A DNA stretch of 64,000 nt from Spirosoma oryzicola (GTDB taxonomy: Bacteria > Bacteroidota > Bacteroidia > Cytophagales > Spirosomataceae), in the NCBI RefSeq assembly GCF_021233055.1, contig NZ_CP089538.1:2744501-2808500 (forward strand), in the 5' to 3' direction. Made by a program: the position numbers and the translations under genes. The notes below the pieces were generated by a model. It searched no databases. It saw only the letters and a program-made list of their open reading frames with translations, and was not told where the DNA came from. Positions 1-8,061 of the stretch are shown here, in pieces; position 1 is the first letter of the stretch; each line of letters begins with the position of its first letter.

Positions 1-1
1 G

Positions 2-1432
2 AAACCGTTCAAGAAGCAGTTTTACCGTGCGATTACGGAAGACGATCTGATTCGTCTGACGGAGATTAAAATCAAGCGTATTTCGAAATACGACGGATTC
101 AAGGCGGAGGAACTGATGCGTAAGCTGGAGCAGGATCTGGCCGAAACCGAAGACAATCTGGCGAATATTACGCGTTATGCTATTGCGTATTTCAAGGACC
201 TCCAAAAGAAATACGGGAAAGGACGGGAGCGTAAAACCGAAATCCGGGCGTTCAATACCATTGCGGCTAGTGTCGTAGCGGCTGCCAACCAGAAACTTTA
301 CGTTGATCGGGAGGGTGGCTTTATCGGATACGGCCTGAAGAAAGATGAGTACGTCAGCGACTGTTCGGACATTGACGACATAATCATTTTCCGGCGTGAC
401 GGAAAATGCCTGGTGACGAAAGTGCAGGACAAGGTATTCGTTGGCAAGGATATTGTTTACGTTTCGGTATTCAAAAAGAACGACGAGCGTAAAATTTATA
501 ACCTTATTTATCTCGATGGTAAGTCAGGCATTTCGATGGCGAAGCGATTTCCGGTAACGGGCGTCACGCGTGATCGGGAATACGATCTGACCATGGGTAA
601 TCCGAAATCGAAGATAACGTATTTCAGCGCGAACGATAATGGCGAAGCAGAGGTTATCTCCATTAATTTGACCGCGCAGTCTACGGCAAAGGTTAAACAG
701 TTCGATTTTGACTTTGCTTCGGTGGGTATCAAAAACCGGGGAGCGCAGGGTAATATCCTGACCAAGTATAACGTGCGGAAGATTACCCAGAAAACGGGTG
801 GTGTATCGACATTGGGTGGGGTAGATATCTGGTACGACGATCACCTCGGACGGTTGAATCGGGACGAGCGCGGACGAATGCTCGGTAATTTTGATGCGAA
901 AGACAGCATTCTGGTCGTTTATAAAGACGGGCAGTATGAATTGACCAGCTTCGATCTGACCAATCGGTACGAGCCCAACGAAATCGCGGTGCTGATGAAG
1001 TTCGATCCCGAAACGGTACTCTCAGCGGTTTACTACGAAGCGAATCAGAAGGCCTGGTACGTAAAACGGTTTAAAGTCGAGACAACATCGCTCGATAAGA
1101 AATTCAGCTTTATCGGCGACGTTAAAGGCTCTAAAAACCTGGCTGTAACGGTTGATCAGTACCCGCGGATCGAGCTTGTTCATCAGGTGAAAGAGCGGGG
1201 ACCACTCGAAAAAATGGTACTCGAACCCGAGGGATTCATCGAAGTACGGGGTTGGAAGGCATTGGGACAGAAATTACCGTTTGTCAAAGTGAAAGAGGTC
1301 AAGCTGCTCCCGCCCAAAGTTGTTACTGCCAATACGCCTAAAAGCGATGTACAGCCTGCTGCGGTACTGGAAGCGGGCAATACAACCGAAACCGAAGAAA
1401 AAGAGTCTATTCAGTTAGGGTTGTTTTCTTAG
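2..1432 (+). CDS. parC: DNA topoisomerase IV subunit A, C-terminal part
   Basis: The reading frame is open from base 2, so this is the C-terminal 476 residues of a longer gene cut by the window edge. It starts in the end of the breakage-reunion domain (PFKKQFYRAIT, then the TEIKIKRISKYDGF helix) and continues into the repeated beta-pinwheel DNA-wrapping domain. The subunit acts with ParE to decatenate daughter chromosomes. The pinwheel lacks a clear GyrA box (only a degenerate KNRGAQGN is visible), which favours ParC over GyrA; this is family-level reasoning. The tail is low-complexity and ends in QLGLFS. A strong terminator follows directly. Confidence 0.9.
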   Translation, partial: KPFKKQFYRAITEDDLIRLTEIKIKRISKYDGFKAEELMRKLEQDLAETEDNLANITRYAIAYFKDLQKKYGKGRERKTEIRAFNTIAASVVAAANQKLYVDREGGFIGYGLKKDEYVSDCSDIDDIIIFRRDGKCLVTKVQDKVFVGKDIVYVSVFKKNDERKIYNLIYLDGKSGISMAKRFPVTGVTRDREYDLTMGNPKSKITYFSANDNGEAEVISINLTAQSTAKVKQFDFDFASVGIKNRGAQGNILTKYNVRKITQKTGGVSTLGGVDIWYDDHLGRLNRDERGRMLGNFDAKDSILVVYKDGQYELTSFDLTNRYEPNEIAVLMKFDPETVLSAVYYEANQKAWYVKRFKVETTSLDKKFSFIGDVKGSKNLAVTVDQYPRIELVHQVKERGPLEKMVLEPEGFIEVRGWKALGQKLPFVKVKEVKLLPPKVVTANTPKSDVQPAAVLEAGNTTETEEKESIQLGLFS

Positions 1433-1441
1433 AAGGTGTCA

Positions 1442-1479
1442 AAACCTTATAGAACCCAGCATCGGGTTCTATAAGGTTT
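1442..1479 (+). terminator. Perfect 16-bp hairpin after parC
   Basis: AAACCTTATAGAACCC (1442-1457) and its exact reverse complement (1464-1479) enclose a 6-nt loop, AGCATC. The right arm ends in TTT and the hairpin begins 10 bp after the parC stop. It is probably the parC terminator. Confidence 0.75.
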
Positions 1480-1643
1480 ATCGATCAACCCAGCGGTCAG
1501 CAGGTAAAGCGGAAAGTATCAGTTCAGGTACGCTGCTTTCGCCGAAAATGCAGAACGTACGTGGCAAAATGCAACCGCAGTAAATAAAGATCCATTTGGT
1601 AATGTTGTTGGATTAACGAAAAATCCACATTTTAGCGAATAGA

Positions 1644-2339
1644 ATGAACACGACGTTTGCCACCGACTATAGTGACGACACTCCGCGCGAAGCGGTTGGC
1701 ATTCGTATGGTCAAATGGACGATTAAGATTGCTATTGCCCTTACTTTCAGTGGCTCCATCATCGTATTGATCTGCAACTGGTGGGTTGTGCAAAGCACAA
1801 AAGATCAGATTTTCTTCGACATTAGTGAATTACCGGCCAATGACGTTGGCCTTGTTCTCGGCACCAGTAAGTTCGTACGGTCGGGAAAAGAAAATCTGTT
1901 TTTTCGTTACCGCATGGAAGCAACTGCCCGATTATGGAAAGAAGGCAAAGTCAAGTACCTTATCCTGAGCGGTAATAACGACTCCGAGTATTACAACGAA
2001 CCGGTCGATATGCAGCGGGCGCTGGTGAAGTTAGGCGTTCCGGCTTCTGTAATGACCCTCGATTACGCCGGTTACCGAACGTTCGATTCGGTCGTACGCT
2101 GCAAAGACGTGTTCAACCAGGAGAAGATCACGATTATCTCGCAAAACTTTCATAATGCCCGCGCCCTCTACATCGGCAATCACGAGGGTATGGAAGCCAT
2201 TGCCTTTGCCGCGCAGGACGTTCCAGACGGCTATTCTCTCCGGACACTCATCCGCGAGTACCTCGCCCGGCCCAACGCGATCCTTGACGTGTATATCCTG
2301 CGCCCGCAGACCGAAAAAGGGAACTGGGAGCGAAAATAA
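1644..2339 (+). CDS. SanA/YdcF-like DUF218 membrane protein
   Basis: The 231-residue protein has a short cytoplasmic N-terminus, one membrane segment (about residues 25-48) and a DUF218 domain facing the periplasm. Typical family features are the VGLVLGTSK strand, the RMEATARLWKEGK helix, YLILSGNN and the later ITIISQNFHNARAL. In Enterobacteria SanA affects envelope barrier function and vancomycin exclusion, but the biochemical activity of the family is uncertain. It stands alone between parC and a CAP-domain lipoprotein. The 211 bp upstream hold the parC terminator and no other gene. Confidence 0.82.
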   Translation: MNTTFATDYSDDTPREAVGIRMVKWTIKIAIALTFSGSIIVLICNWWVVQSTKDQIFFDISELPANDVGLVLGTSKFVRSGKENLFFRYRMEATARLWKEGKVKYLILSGNNDSEYYNEPVDMQRALVKLGVPASVMTLDYAGYRTFDSVVRCKDVFNQEKITIISQNFHNARALYIGNHEGMEAIAFAAQDVPDGYSLRTLIREYLARPNAILDVYILRPQTEKGNWERK

Positions 2340-2492
2340 GCACAAACGCATTCCTGCATTTACTAGAAGTTCTGTTCTTATCTCGTTTACCAAAGAGTAA
2401 GGATGTAACGTTTATTTTACTGGATTGACTATTTCGTAATACTAAGCTGAGCGACCTACCGTTTAATCAACAAATAGACGGTTTATCTGCTT

Positions 2493-3095
2493 ATGAAAAT
2501 CACCTACCTGTTAGGCGTACTTGCCTTAGTTGGCGCTACTGCTGCCTGTCAGTCCGACCGGGAAACAACGCAAACGCCCGCACCCGTAACCTCGTCCGTT
2601 TACAAAGAAGGGGGCGCTGGCGAAACCCTTGGTATGGCACCCGATTTGTCGGGGGCTCGGGCGGCAGTATCGACCTCAACCCAGCAGCAGGAAGTATTAA
2701 CCTACATCAATCAGGCTCGCTCGAAGCCTTGTCAATGTGGGACAACCGTTTACCCGGCGGTTCCGGCCCTGGCGTTGAACAGCCTGCTAACGTCGGCTTC
2801 GGACAAACACGCGGTCGATATGGCGACCAACAATTACTTTAGCCATACCGGTAAGGATGGATCGCAGCCGTGGGACCGTATGACGCGCGAAGGATACAAA
2901 TGGCGGGCGGCTGGCGAAAACATTGCCGCTGGTTACGCAACAACGCGTGCGGTTGTCGATGGCTGGCTTAAATCGGAAGGCCACTGCAAAAACATTATGA
3001 GCGCTAACTTCAAAGAAGTAGGCGTCGGCTACGGATACTCCGCCAGCAGTACCTACAAACATTACTGGGTGACTGATTTTGGTACGAAATACTAA
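2493..3095 (+). CDS. CAP/SCP-domain lipoprotein
   Basis: The 200-residue protein has a lipoprotein signal (MKITYLLGVLALVGATAAC, lipid Cys19), a Thr/Ser-rich linker and a CAP (SCP/PR-1-like) domain from about residue 70 to the end. The domain shows the SDKHAVDMATNNYFSHTG signature, GENIAAGY and the final HYWVTDFG strand. Bacterial CAP proteins are secreted or surface proteins of mostly unknown function. The Cys pair in KPCQCGT could form a disulfide or bind metal. It is monocistronic, with a strong terminator 25 bp downstream. Confidence 0.88.
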   Translation: MKITYLLGVLALVGATAACQSDRETTQTPAPVTSSVYKEGGAGETLGMAPDLSGARAAVSTSTQQQEVLTYINQARSKPCQCGTTVYPAVPALALNSLLTSASDKHAVDMATNNYFSHTGKDGSQPWDRMTREGYKWRAAGENIAAGYATTRAVVDGWLKSEGHCKNIMSANFKEVGVGYGYSASSTYKHYWVTDFGTKY

Positions 3096-3119
3096 TTGAA
3101 TAGACACTCGTTTATGTAG

Positions 3120-3150
3120 AAAACCCCCTGACTTCAATCAGGGGGTTTTT
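3120..3150 (+). terminator. Rho-independent terminator of the CAP gene
   Basis: AAAACCCCCTGA (3120-3131) pairs with TCAGGGGGTTTT (3138-3149) across a 6-nt loop, and the U-run follows. It has the classical form and, being flanked by A and T runs, may act on both strands. Confidence 0.9.
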
Positions 3151-3186
3151 CTATATCCGTGAATTGCTTTGTAAAGCTTAATAGGT

Positions 3187-3219
3187 TGTCGTCCGCGCGG
3201 GCGGCCCCGCCGACACCAC
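3187..3219. repeat. Copy of the GC-rich palindromic intergenic repeat (family A, degenerate)
   Basis: The core CCGCGCGGGCGGCCCCGCC plus GACACCAC (3193-3219) recurs at about 5573-5598, 14911-14937, 16731-16750 (reverse) and 16871-16896. Here the left arm is decayed (GGTTGTCG against CGACACC). It lies in the gap between two convergent genes. Confidence 0.7.
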
Positions 3220-3347
3220 GGATGGTACCGCTGATCCCACGCCTATACGTGGGTTTGTCATTTCGACGATAGAAGCCATGCCAAAAGGAGTAAGAAAGAC
3301 CATTTTAGACGACCTATTAAGCTACGAACTTCCGGCCCGAATTAACT

Positions 3348-3695
3348 TTACTTTTTCAGCGGGTGCCCCAGATAAATCAAAACCAGCGGAATCAGTAGAA
3401 ACGGGATCTCAAGTAAAGCCGTTTTCAGATTACCTACATTCAGGGACAGCGCCATAATGAGTAGTATGATGCCTGCGTTGATGAGATTACCCGCAAAAAA
3501 CGTCTGCGGAAACAGGACCAATAAGGCAACGCTTAACGTAAGTACGCTTATCAGATAAAGGATGGTTCTGTTGGTTCCTAATCCCAGCTCGGTAAGCATA
3601 TCGGATGTTTCCGGTTTCATGGAAAGTCCTGCCCAGCCATGCCGTACACTCAGGATAACAGTGATGATCAGCAGTGCCCCGCTCAGTAGTTTCAT
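3348..3695 (-). CDS. Small four-helix integral membrane protein
   Basis: The 115-residue protein is almost wholly hydrophobic, with four predicted membrane helices (about residues 3-20, 43-62, 67-86 and 91-109) and a short basic C-terminus (HPLKK). I do not recognise a named family with confidence; the layout resembles small DoxX-like or DUF membrane proteins. It begins 6 bp after the SDR gene stop on the same strand, so the two are very likely cotranscribed and functionally linked. No catalytic motif is visible. Confidence 0.72.
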   Translation of the reverse strand: MKLLSGALLIITVILSVRHGWAGLSMKPETSDMLTELGLGTNRTILYLISVLTLSVALLVLFPQTFFAGNLINAGIILLIMALSLNVGNLKTALLEIPFLLIPLVLIYLGHPLKK

Positions 3696-3701
3696 GGCTG
3701 A

Positions 3702-4466
3702 TTAGATCGCTTGACCGCCCGATACTTCAATGCGTTGACCGTTGATCCAGCGGGCGTCATCCGTACACAGAAACGCGACCACGCCCCCAATGTCGTCGGG
3801 CAAACCTACGCGGCCCAGGGCGGTCTGACTGGCTATTTGTGCGTTTAGATCCTGGTTATCCCGTACGCGCCCGCCACCGAAATCGGTTTCAATCGCTCCG
3901 GGAGCCACTACGTTCGCAGCAATACCTCGGGGGCCTAATTCTTTCGCCAGATAACGCGTAAGCACTTCGACCGCACCTTTCATGGAGCCGTAGGCCGATG
4001 AACCCGGATAGGTAATGCGCGCAAGTCCCGACGAAATGTTGATGATGCGGCCCCCGTCGTTGATAAACGGTAATGCTTTCTGGGTGAGGAAAAACACACC
4101 TTTATAATGAACATTCAGGACCGTGTCGAACTGTTCTTCGGTGGTTTCGGCAAATAAAGAATAGAGAGCTGTTCCGGCATTGTTGATCAGGAAATCAAAG
4201 CGGGGAGCGCCGTACGTATCGTTCAGGTAGGCGGTCACCTGCCCGAAAAAGCCGTCGAACGATTTCACGTTGCTGGCATCCAATTGAAAGGCGCTGGCTT
4301 TCTGGCCGAGTGCCTGGATTTCCGCTACTACTTTATCCGCTTCCTCCTGATTGCTGTTGTAGGTAAGTACGACATCAATCCCTTTTTTGGCAAGGTTGAT
4401 CGCCATATTCCGGCCTAACCCTCGGCTTCCGCCGGTAACCAATGCGATTTTACTTTGTGCGTCCAT
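3702..4466 (-). CDS. Short-chain dehydrogenase/reductase
   Basis: A classical SDR of 254 residues. TGGSRGLG near the N-terminus is the Rossmann cofactor loop, NNAG follows in strand 4, and ISS with YGSMK supplies the catalytic Ser-Tyr-Lys. The start MDAQSKIALVTGG is chosen because it places the Rossmann strand at the usual distance. It should reduce or oxidise a carbonyl/alcohol with NAD(P)H; the substrate is not predictable. It lies downstream of an AraC regulator on the same strand and upstream of a small membrane protein. AraC/SDR pairs are a common locally regulated arrangement. Confidence 0.9.
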   Translation of the reverse strand: MDAQSKIALVTGGSRGLGRNMAINLAKKGIDVVLTYNSNQEEADKVVAEIQALGQKASAFQLDASNVKSFDGFFGQVTAYLNDTYGAPRFDFLINNAGTALYSLFAETTEEQFDTVLNVHYKGVFFLTQKALPFINDGGRIINISSGLARITYPGSSAYGSMKGAVEVLTRYLAKELGPRGIAANVVAPGAIETDFGGGRVRDNQDLNAQIASQTALGRVGLPDDIGGVVAFLCTDDARWINGQRIEVSGGQAI

Positions 4467-4565
4467 ATCGTTGTGATTTGAGTAGGACAAAGTTGGCGCA
4501 TTATCTGGTTTAAGCAGTTGCAAGCATCAATCCATTGTTTGCAAGATTCAAATGCTGCCCCGTTT

Positions 4566-5471
4566 TCAGGCTCGGAAAGCGAGTGGAGAAAACGAGGTTT
4601 GTTTTCGGAAAAAGTTGGAGAAATGGGCGACTTCCTCAAAACCCAGGCTGTAGGCAATTTCAGTAATGCTCCAATCCGTTTTCTTCAGGAGGATTTTTGC
4701 TTCCTGAATGACTCGGCTACTGATCAGACTGGTCGTGGTTTTCCCCGTATTTTCTTTCAGAACTTTATTCAAATGATTGACGTGGACCGACAGTTGATCG
4801 GCGAAATCTTTAGCGGTGCGGAGGTTGAGCTTCTGGTGGGGCGATTCGATGGGAAATTGCCGCTCAAGCAATTCGATAAACAACGAGGAAACCCGTGCGG
4901 AAGCGGTATGAGTCGGGTAAAGAGCCGTAGCGGGCTGTAATTTCTGACCATAGTGAATCAGTTCCAGCACGTAGTTACGCAGTAGATCGTACTTGTAGGC
5001 GTAATCCGACGATAGCTCTTTGTGCATTTTCTGGAAAATATACAGCAACTCAGTAACCTCTTCGTCAGACAGTTGAAAAATAGGGTAGCCCCCCGGCTTG
5101 AAAATCGGTAGCTCGTCTAAGATGACGCTACTTTTTGACTGGACCAGGAAATCATCCGTAAAAATGCAGAAGAAGCCGGATTGGTTGTCGTCCTGTGGCA
5201 GGTAGTGATACGGGATTTTCGGCGTGGCAAACAAGAGCGCATTCTTTTCAATGTCGATAACCTTGTCAGCGTATTCCGCTTTATTGTGCCCAATGATCAG
5301 ACTGATTTTATAGTAGGACCGCCGGTTGTAAGGCATAAACGGCTTCAGCTTGTATTTAGCGCTTATGTCCGCTATTTTGAAAACGTTGAAATGCCCGATC
5401 TCTTTGTTTATATCCTGGGGAATGAGATCCGAAATTTCTTTGTAAAATCCTTCCAGCGTTGTCGTTTCCAT
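4566..5471 (-). CDS. AraC-family transcriptional regulator
   Basis: The 301-residue protein has an N-terminal cupin-like ligand domain (about 20-170) and a C-terminal pair of helix-turn-helix motifs (about 200-301). The second motif reads WSITEIAYSLGFEEVAHFSNFFRKQTSFSP, here broken by its known submotifs IAYSLGF and FSNFFRK. This is the standard AraC/XylS DNA-binding signature. The gene precedes the SDR oxidoreductase by about 100 bp on the same strand and probably controls it. The ligand is unknown. Confidence 0.9.
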   Translation of the reverse strand: METTTLEGFYKEISDLIPQDINKEIGHFNVFKIADISAKYKLKPFMPYNRRSYYKISLIIGHNKAEYADKVIDIEKNALLFATPKIPYHYLPQDDNQSGFFCIFTDDFLVQSKSSVILDELPIFKPGGYPIFQLSDEEVTELLYIFQKMHKELSSDYAYKYDLLRNYVLELIHYGQKLQPATALYPTHTASARVSSLFIELLERQFPIESPHQKLNLRTAKDFADQLSVHVNHLNKVLKENTGKTTTSLISSRVIQEAKILLKKTDWSITEIAYSLGFEEVAHFSNFFRKQTSFSPLAFRA

Positions 5472-5546
5472 ACCAGGTCCGATTTGTAAAAATCAAATGT
5501 ACGTATTTTCGCTACTAGTCCGTATATTATTGCATAAAGCCGTGTT

Positions 5547-5604
5547 GGATGAGTGATGTCGGTTTTGAGAACCGCGCGGGCGGCCCCGCCGACATCACTC
5601 ATCC
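5547..5604. repeat. Family A palindromic repeat, intact copy
   Basis: GGATGAGTGATGTCGG (5547-5562) and its exact reverse complement (5589-5604) flank a core with TTTTGAGAACC and CGCGCGGGCGGCCCCG. Read on the minus strand, the following 65 bp (TGATGCTGGATGAG side, then GGAATCCG and CAGTATCGTC) match the sequences beside the copies at 14.9 and 16.8 kb. The mobile or repeated unit is therefore longer than the hairpin. Confidence 0.85.
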
Positions 5605-5680
5605 AGCATCACATCACGTTTTTTTTGCGGATTCCGGACGATACTGTTTCTCAAAAACCGACCCGGTGAGAAATCTTAAC

Positions 5681-5704
5681 GGTCAGGTTTAAGAACCTGA
5701 CCGC
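5681..5704. repeat. Small palindrome, CGGTCAGGTT type
   Basis: CGGTCAGGTT and AACCTGACCG enclose TAAG. The same arm sequence (GCGGTCAGGTT / AACCTGACCGC) forms the ends of the element at 14842-15017, so this is probably a minimal copy of that terminal repeat. Confidence 0.65.
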
Positions 5705-5734
5705 ACGCTAGTTCAAATCAGTTTAGCTATAAAA

Positions 5735-5775
5735 CCAAACAGCCGGGCGTACTGCTAAGTAGCCCGGCTGTTTGG
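5735..5775 (-). terminator. Terminator of the ASKHA gene cluster
   Basis: CCAAACAGCCGGGC (5735-5748) is exactly complementary to 5762-5775. Read on the minus strand, the stem is followed by TTTTAT. It lies 16 bp beyond the stop of the minus-strand gene at 5792. Confidence 0.85.
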
Positions 5776-5791
5776 TGTATGGTTGTGATGA

Positions 5792-6853
5792 TTATTTCGG
5801 CATCGCCAGCAGGAAACCAATCGTGAAGTTCGAATCCCAGTCGAACACGAATTGATCGCAGCCGGTCGCGTCGGCGATGGCTTTGTAGATGTTTAAACCC
5901 GCTTTCGACTTAGCGTTGTCCAGCTTGTAAGCAGAAGGTGCATCGAGAACCGTGTAGCGCTCTTTGCCTTTCCGAACCGCTTTGGCCAGTTCGAAGGGTA
6001 CGCCACCGATGATAAAACAGGTTTTGCGATGATCGTCCGGTACTTGTTTTGCTTTGGCTTTTACTTCCGTAGCAACCGCTTCGTCGCTCGTGCCGTTCTG
6101 AAAATACTTGGCTCCGTACGTTTCCAACGCTTTGGTCGAACCACCTTCTTTCCATGAAATTTTGGTGTTTCCCGAACCGATATCAACAACGAATGAATTG
6201 CTCTCGTAATCGGCGGGCAACACCGACCGCAGGCCCAGCGAACCCTCCTGCTCCGGCGTTACGGTATTGACGAAGTAATTAAGCGATTTCAGCGCACGGA
6301 TAATCTTCTGCGTTCCATCCGCTTTCACTGCGCCCGAGCTGACCACAAAGTGAATGTCGCGGCCACTCACGCCGAAGTCAAGCATTTTGCCGATGTAGCT
6401 TTTCAATCCCGAACGGACATCGTCGTCGGACGCCATATTCTCGATAACGAGGCTATTGCCAAATTCCGCTTTTTCGAGCTTCCAGTTTTTCTGATCGTCA
6501 ACGCGAATAATGAACGAGTTGAATCCGCTGGCTCCCAGTTCGACCACGCCTTTTAACTTTCCACCGTTGGGAGCAGGAGGGGTATAATTGAACGACCGCC
6601 CGGCATTACTATTGCTAGATGCTTCATCCGATGACGAACTTGACGATGATCCATTGTCAGAAGCCGACGATTCATCCGACGAGGCTGTGGAGGTCTGGTC
6701 GTCAGACCGGGGAAGGGTAGCGGACTCTTCCGATTGTTTCGGGGATAGTTTGCGCAGGGCATCGTTGCCGCCAAAGTAGCGGAATCCGAAAAAGATAGCG
6801 GCTAAAATGAGAGCCGTAATAAGCAGCCGACCGGCTACGGTTAATCGTTGCAT
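5792..6853 (-). CDS. Membrane-anchored Ppx/GppA-like ASKHA-fold protein
   Basis: The 353-residue protein (start MQRLTVAGRL) has one N-terminal membrane helix (about 7-24), a Ser/Asp-rich linker (about 36-95) and a domain with ASKHA nucleotide-binding motifs. The order matches exopolyphosphatase/GppA: a phosphate-1-like loop ELGASG (105-110), SSGA (172-175), TPEQEGSLGL (199-208, the usual place of the catalytic Glu), phosphate-2 DIGSGNT (224-230) and IIGG (281-284). The first loop has Glu instead of Asp. Function is not established; polyphosphate or nucleotide binding is an inference. It is the last gene of a three-gene minus-strand cluster with two coiled-coil proteins, and a secreted relative lies at 15258. 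Confidence 0.72.
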   Translation of the reverse strand: MQRLTVAGRLLITALILAAIFFGFRYFGGNDALRKLSPKQSEESATLPRSDDQTSTASSDESSASDNGSSSSSSSDEASSNSNAGRSFNYTPPAPNGGKLKGVVELGASGFNSFIIRVDDQKNWKLEKAEFGNSLVIENMASDDDVRSGLKSYIGKMLDFGVSGRDIHFVVSSGAVKADGTQKIIRALKSLNYFVNTVTPEQEGSLGLRSVLPADYESNSFVVDIGSGNTKISWKEGGSTKALETYGAKYFQNGTSDEAVATEVKAKAKQVPDDHRKTCFIIGGVPFELAKAVRKGKERYTVLDAPSAYKLDNAKSKAGLNIYKAIADATGCDQFVFDWDSNFTIGFLLAMPK

Positions 6854-6898
6854 AGTTTTATTGAGTGATTGGGTGAATGAGCGATTGTGTGAAAAAAA

Positions 6899-6944
6899 AG
6901 CGGCTGAGTGATAATTCGCTGCATCACTCATTCACTCAACCGCT
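6899..6944 (-). other. Inverted repeat between two cluster genes
   Basis: AGCGG-TGAGTGAT (6899-6912) pairs with ATCACTCA and ACCGCT (6923-6944), with an extra TTCACTCA copy inside. It lies in the 99-bp gap before the ASKHA gene. It could be an attenuator, an mRNA-processing site or a small repeat; there is no U-run typical of a full terminator. Confidence 0.45.
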
Positions 6945-6952
6945 CGATGAAA

Positions 6953-7966
6953 TTAGTCTAGCAAGTTCCGATAACCAGCATCTTTGGGAGGGTTCGGAGC
7001 CGTGATGACTGGCTGAGCGGGGGCGTCGAGCTGCACCATCTTGAACTCGCCTTTGTTGTAAGCTTCCAGCAAGGCTTCCCCTTTGTCGGACAGGATACCG
7101 TTCTGGATATCTACGCCATTGATGAAGTCCATCGACAGGTCCATCGCCCGTTTCATCTCGCCGAGTTTCTGGCTCATATCGTCCTGAATGTATTCCATCG
7201 ACTGGTCGAAATAAAACTTCTTGTCCGGGTCGCCTTTGAAAATACTCACGGCAGTTTTTAGCGCGTTCGAGCTTTCTTTAACGATCTGGTATTCCGTTTC
7301 TTTGAGCCGGACTTTGATTTCGGTTTCTTTAATGATGTAATCGGCGCTCTGGTTTACTTTTTCCATGAAAGCCAGCACCTGTTTCATGTTCCGCTGAAGA
7401 GGCAGTAGCTTTTCGTTCATCTCCTGCAAGCCTGCGCCTTCGATGGTCGCCAGTTGAGCCGACTCGCGCATACCCGGCTTATCGCTCATCGAGTTTGCTT
7501 TGTTTGCTTCCGCAAATTTCTGCTTGATCGATTCGTTGTTTTCGTTGATGCGCTTGTTGAGTTTCACCAGTTGCCCCGCCAGCGTGTTGATCTGGCCCTG
7601 CATTTTCTGACGCTTGTCTTTTAGATCCTGCACGTAGATTTTCATGATGGCAATCGGGTTCAACTGGATGACCGTACCCGTAATGCTGCGCATCAACGAT
7701 TTAAAAAGAAAGAACATCGCCGTCCGCACGTCGCGGCTGGTAAATAGAAAAATAAGAACGCCTAACGCGCCCAGTAGAAGCGCCAGTTCAAGCACGTTTG
7801 AGGTGGCCCGAATCAGAAATTCGAGAATTGCGTTCAGGTGATAGAGGCTGAAACCGGCAATGCCAGCCAGCACGATCATACCAAAAAGACCTTCGGGGCG
7901 GCTCCAGAACGAACGTTTTTCGGCGTCCGTACTGCCACCAAGTTGTGAAAAATCAGGAGTAGCCAT
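6953..7966 (-). CDS. Two-TM coiled-coil protein with PspA/IM30-like helix
   Basis: The 337-residue protein has two membrane helices (about 26-48 and 57-77) followed by a long, charged helical region (about 103-290). The segment NPIAIMKIYVQDLKDK (103-118), followed by repeated Q/K/N-rich heptads, resembles the first helices of PspA/Vipp1 (ESCRT-III-like) proteins, in which an NPxxM..xxQDM-type motif opens the coil. This resemblance is by eye and uncertain. The C-terminus is Pro-rich. It lies between the Pro-rich coiled-coil gene and the ASKHA gene on the same strand. A membrane scaffold or stress role is inferred only. Confidence 0.65.
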   Translation of the reverse strand: MATPDFSQLGGSTDAEKRSFWSRPEGLFGMIVLAGIAGFSLYHLNAILEFLIRATSNVLELALLLGALGVLIFLFTSRDVRTAMFFLFKSLMRSITGTVIQLNPIAIMKIYVQDLKDKRQKMQGQINTLAGQLVKLNKRINENNESIKQKFAEANKANSMSDKPGMRESAQLATIEGAGLQEMNEKLLPLQRNMKQVLAFMEKVNQSADYIIKETEIKVRLKETEYQIVKESSNALKTAVSIFKGDPDKKFYFDQSMEYIQDDMSQKLGEMKRAMDLSMDFINGVDIQNGILSDKGEALLEAYNKGEFKMVQLDAPAQPVITAPNPPKDAGYRNLLD

Positions 7967-8061
7967 GTATGTAGTAGTACGTTTAGGGGTTCTGCTTATA
8001 AGCTTATAATAGGCTCAGCGTGCGTTAGTCTCTGAAAACTAATGTCTTGAAAACAAAGTCC

